64,000 nucleotides of DNA from Cruorifilaria tuberocauda (Eukaryota; Nematoda; Chromadorea; Rhabditida; Onchocercidae), in NCBI GenBank assembly GCA_013365365.1, contig JABVXU010000064.1:1-64000 (forward strand), in the 5' to 3' direction. The position numbers and the translations under genes were made by a program. Of the stretch, positions 61,881-64,000 are shown one piece after another. Position 1 is the stretch's first letter; each line of letters begins with the position of its first letter. A model generated the notes under the pieces. The model saw nothing but the letters and a program-made list of their open reading frames with translations. It did not search any database and was not told the DNA's origin.

Positions 61881-64000
61881 GTCGATTCCATCCTTCAAAA
61901 GTTTCACATATATGAATATTTCGGGAAGAAATTTCCTTCTTTGCCTTCATAAAACTCTCGCTGTTATAACACACCTTTACACTGCTGTTTTCATAATTCT
62001 TATACTTACTTTACCATTATTGTTCGTTGTTGTCTATGTCGTCTTTATAATTTTTCTGCTATGTTTGATTTATATTTCAATTCTTATATAGCCTCAAAAG
62101 ATATGCTGGAAGCGATCACCATGCTCTGCAATTGCTTGTTCAACATATTTTTGAGAAAATTACTTTCAGTACTTTCGTTTTTCACATACTTTATGGTCTC
62201 TAATTAGTAGTTAACCGGTTGGTTTATGTGTCGTTTTAGGTCTTGTTGATCCATTTTTTCATTACATTGGTTGTGCGGGGTAGTTTAGTTTAATTTTTAT
62301 TCATTTTATTGTTAATTTTTAGGTTGTGGAATTTTTCGCCATTTTTATTTGTAATATTTGTGTATGTTTTCCTTTTTTTTTTAAATTGATTTTCTGAAGT
62401 TGGTATTTTATACAGAGACTGCCATAATTTGTGTTTCTGCGTGGAGTTCAACATTGCCAATTAGATCTTTACAAGTTAATTTCATTCATTACAAGTTTTA
62501 CGATTATTCTGTTAGTGTTGATGAAAGTTTGAAAGGAATGATCAAGTTATGGCATGGTATCCTCATCCTAACTTTTAGTTAAAAATTATAAAATTTGATT
62601 TAAAAAGCCTCGAAAATCCTTTTTTTTTTCTCATTTTCAATTAAATTACTACTTGGAGCCTTTCCGCTTATCAAGCAGATAAGGGAAAACTGAATTTTTT
62701 GTAATTATGAAATTCGTTCAAGTATTGTTTAATTGAAAGTCATAATATTGATGGCACACTGCATTATATCGCAATAACTTTCGAGTTTTAGAGCATTTAG
62801 AGGTTCCCAGGTGGCCAGCTGGAATTTTACACAAGGTGATCGGATTCGTTCACAAGTTGCAAAATTCATACCCTTTTTGGTAAACCAAATACCACTCATT
62901 AATGCGAATAATGCTGGAAGGACGGACGATCTTGGAAATTAGAATTCTTAGCAACTAATTGGTGCTCTTCGAAATCTGTTGAACTTGCTGCAATTTTAAA
63001 TCACTAAATTTAGCAAAATGTATGCAAATAATTATTAAAATGATATCAGTAGAATTTATCTTTTGGCGAAAAAAAACATTGTAATATCTGAACTTGATGG
63101 TATTTTTTTTACAGTTAGAAATCTTGCAGAACTCATTGTTTCTTAATGGTGTAAGCAGAACTGAAGTCGAATAGGTAAGATTACATTAGAATGTTTCTGG
63201 TTTTAATTTCAAGGATTATAAAACGGATAAGGATTGAAAATTAAAATCTCTCCAGACGTTGAAAAATGTTGACAACAATTGGAAATGCTTACCATTTATC
63301 AAGTAATGCTTTACTTCATACTTCTAGTGATAAGCTGAAATGGTGATTCCATAATGAATTTTAGATAAATCAAGAAAGAAATGATAAGTGAAATCTTGAT
63401 CTAGCGATTTGATGGAATACAGTAGATAAATTAGTGACTTAACCGTTTTGGATAGAAACTAAAATTATCACACTCTTCGCTTTATACACAGTAAAAAGCG
63501 ATAATGTTGATATTTCTGTAATTTTAATAAATTCTAGATAGAAAAATTCGATTTAATAATTTCTGAAAATAATTTTAGCATAGAGAGAAAATTTTCATAT
63601 CTCGGAATAGGAATGAGAGAATAATGAAGATAAGCAGTAATATACGATTATTGGGAATGCTTTGAACTGAATATGCCTAAGTTCATCTGTCACAATACAG
63701 TAATTGGCTATATACGATAAAGGATGAGATCAGTATGGTGAAATACATTAAGGGCATTTGACGATTGGTTACAGCAAATCCTCTCGTATTCTCGGGAACT
63801 GACCGAGCTTCCCAACCACTGCTTAGGAAATCTTCCACATTGGACCATGTACCGTTATGTCGATGTGGTGGCTCGATCCCAAATATATTCATCATTATCT
63901 GCCAAATTATAATAAATATCGAGAAAATTTCGCCTATATATTTTTTCTTCTTTTAGTTTAAAATAAGAAAGTGACAGTATGACAAATAACTGCTACTTAT
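61881..64000. other. SET-gene 3' UTR and downstream region
   Basis: AT-rich DNA with runs of T. No canonical AATAAA was noted in the first few hundred bases after the set-4 stop. Apart from the less AT-rich island at 63,773-63,898, no exon-like sequence was found. A short open frame at 62,400-62,582 has no recognisable features. Confidence 0.55.
63773..63898 (-). CDS. Possible isolated exon, strand uncertain
   Basis: A 126-base, noticeably less AT-rich island. On the minus strand it sits between an acceptor-like TTTGGCAG and a donor-like GCT|GTAACC, phase 0. It has 42 stop-free codons with protein-like sequence (MNIFGIEPPHRHNGTWSNVE, then DFLSSGWEARSVPENTRGFA). The plus strand is also open and has a TTACAG acceptor at 63,774. 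I recognise no family. It could be an exon of a neighbouring gene, a pseudogene fragment or a conserved noncoding element. Confidence 0.3.

Noticed and set aside
63849..63881. tRNA-like B box (GGCTCGATCCC) on the plus strand
   Set aside because: No matching A box or cloverleaf could be built upstream at the right distance.
1..64000. CRISPR arrays, bacterial operons, rRNA or tRNA genes
   Set aside because: No regularly spaced repeats of the right type, no ribosomal sequence and no cloverleaf seen. The window is nematode nuclear DNA.

Overview
The window is AT-rich eukaryotic DNA. It has short T-rich introns ending in TTTCAG or similar, many intron-split genes, tri- and dinucleotide microsatellites, and animal-specific gene families. 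Intron style, composition and protein sequence point to a nematode, most likely a spirurid or filarial worm. That taxonomic call is inference; nothing in the window names the species. No prokaryotic feature, CRISPR array, tRNA or rRNA gene was found.

Layout. (1) 1-12,067: long gene-poor, microsatellite-rich upstream region. (2) 12,068-36,226, plus strand: a 23-exon gene for a Roundabout receptor (SAX-3/Robo), rebuilt exon by exon into a frame-consistent 1,356-residue model: signal peptide, 5 Ig, 3 FN3, one membrane segment and a long cytoplasmic tail. (3) 37,854-39,315, plus: a four-exon TMEM128-like membrane protein (169 aa). (4) 44,217-49,207, plus: a nine-exon aminergic (catecholamine-type) GPCR (463 aa). 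(5) 50,274-53,697, minus: a nine-exon coiled-coil protein ending in a GRIP-like Golgi-targeting domain (403 aa, or 466 aa with an alternative exon). (6) 58,952-61,880, plus: an eight-exon SUV4-20-type histone H4K20 methyltransferase (624 aa; C. elegans set-4 type). (7) 61,881-64,000: downstream DNA with one island of coding-like sequence near 63.8 kb.

The genes do not form a pathway or an obvious operon. SAX-3 and the amine receptor are both expected in neurons, the golgin-like and TMEM128-like proteins in Golgi/ER, and the SET protein in chromatin. The GPCR and golgin genes are tail-to-tail, and the golgin and SET genes are head-to-head across 5.3 kb.

The most interesting points are splicing alternatives visible in the sequence: a stop-free, 3n juxtamembrane intron and a candidate alternative last exon in sax-3, and two frame-compatible splice solutions in the golgin gene. 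Others are a GRIP domain whose key tyrosine is histidine, a decayed retroelement in a sax-3 intron, several perfect hairpins in introns and intergenic DNA, and one G-quadruplex-type motif between the two divergent genes. I saw no clearly new multi-gene system.
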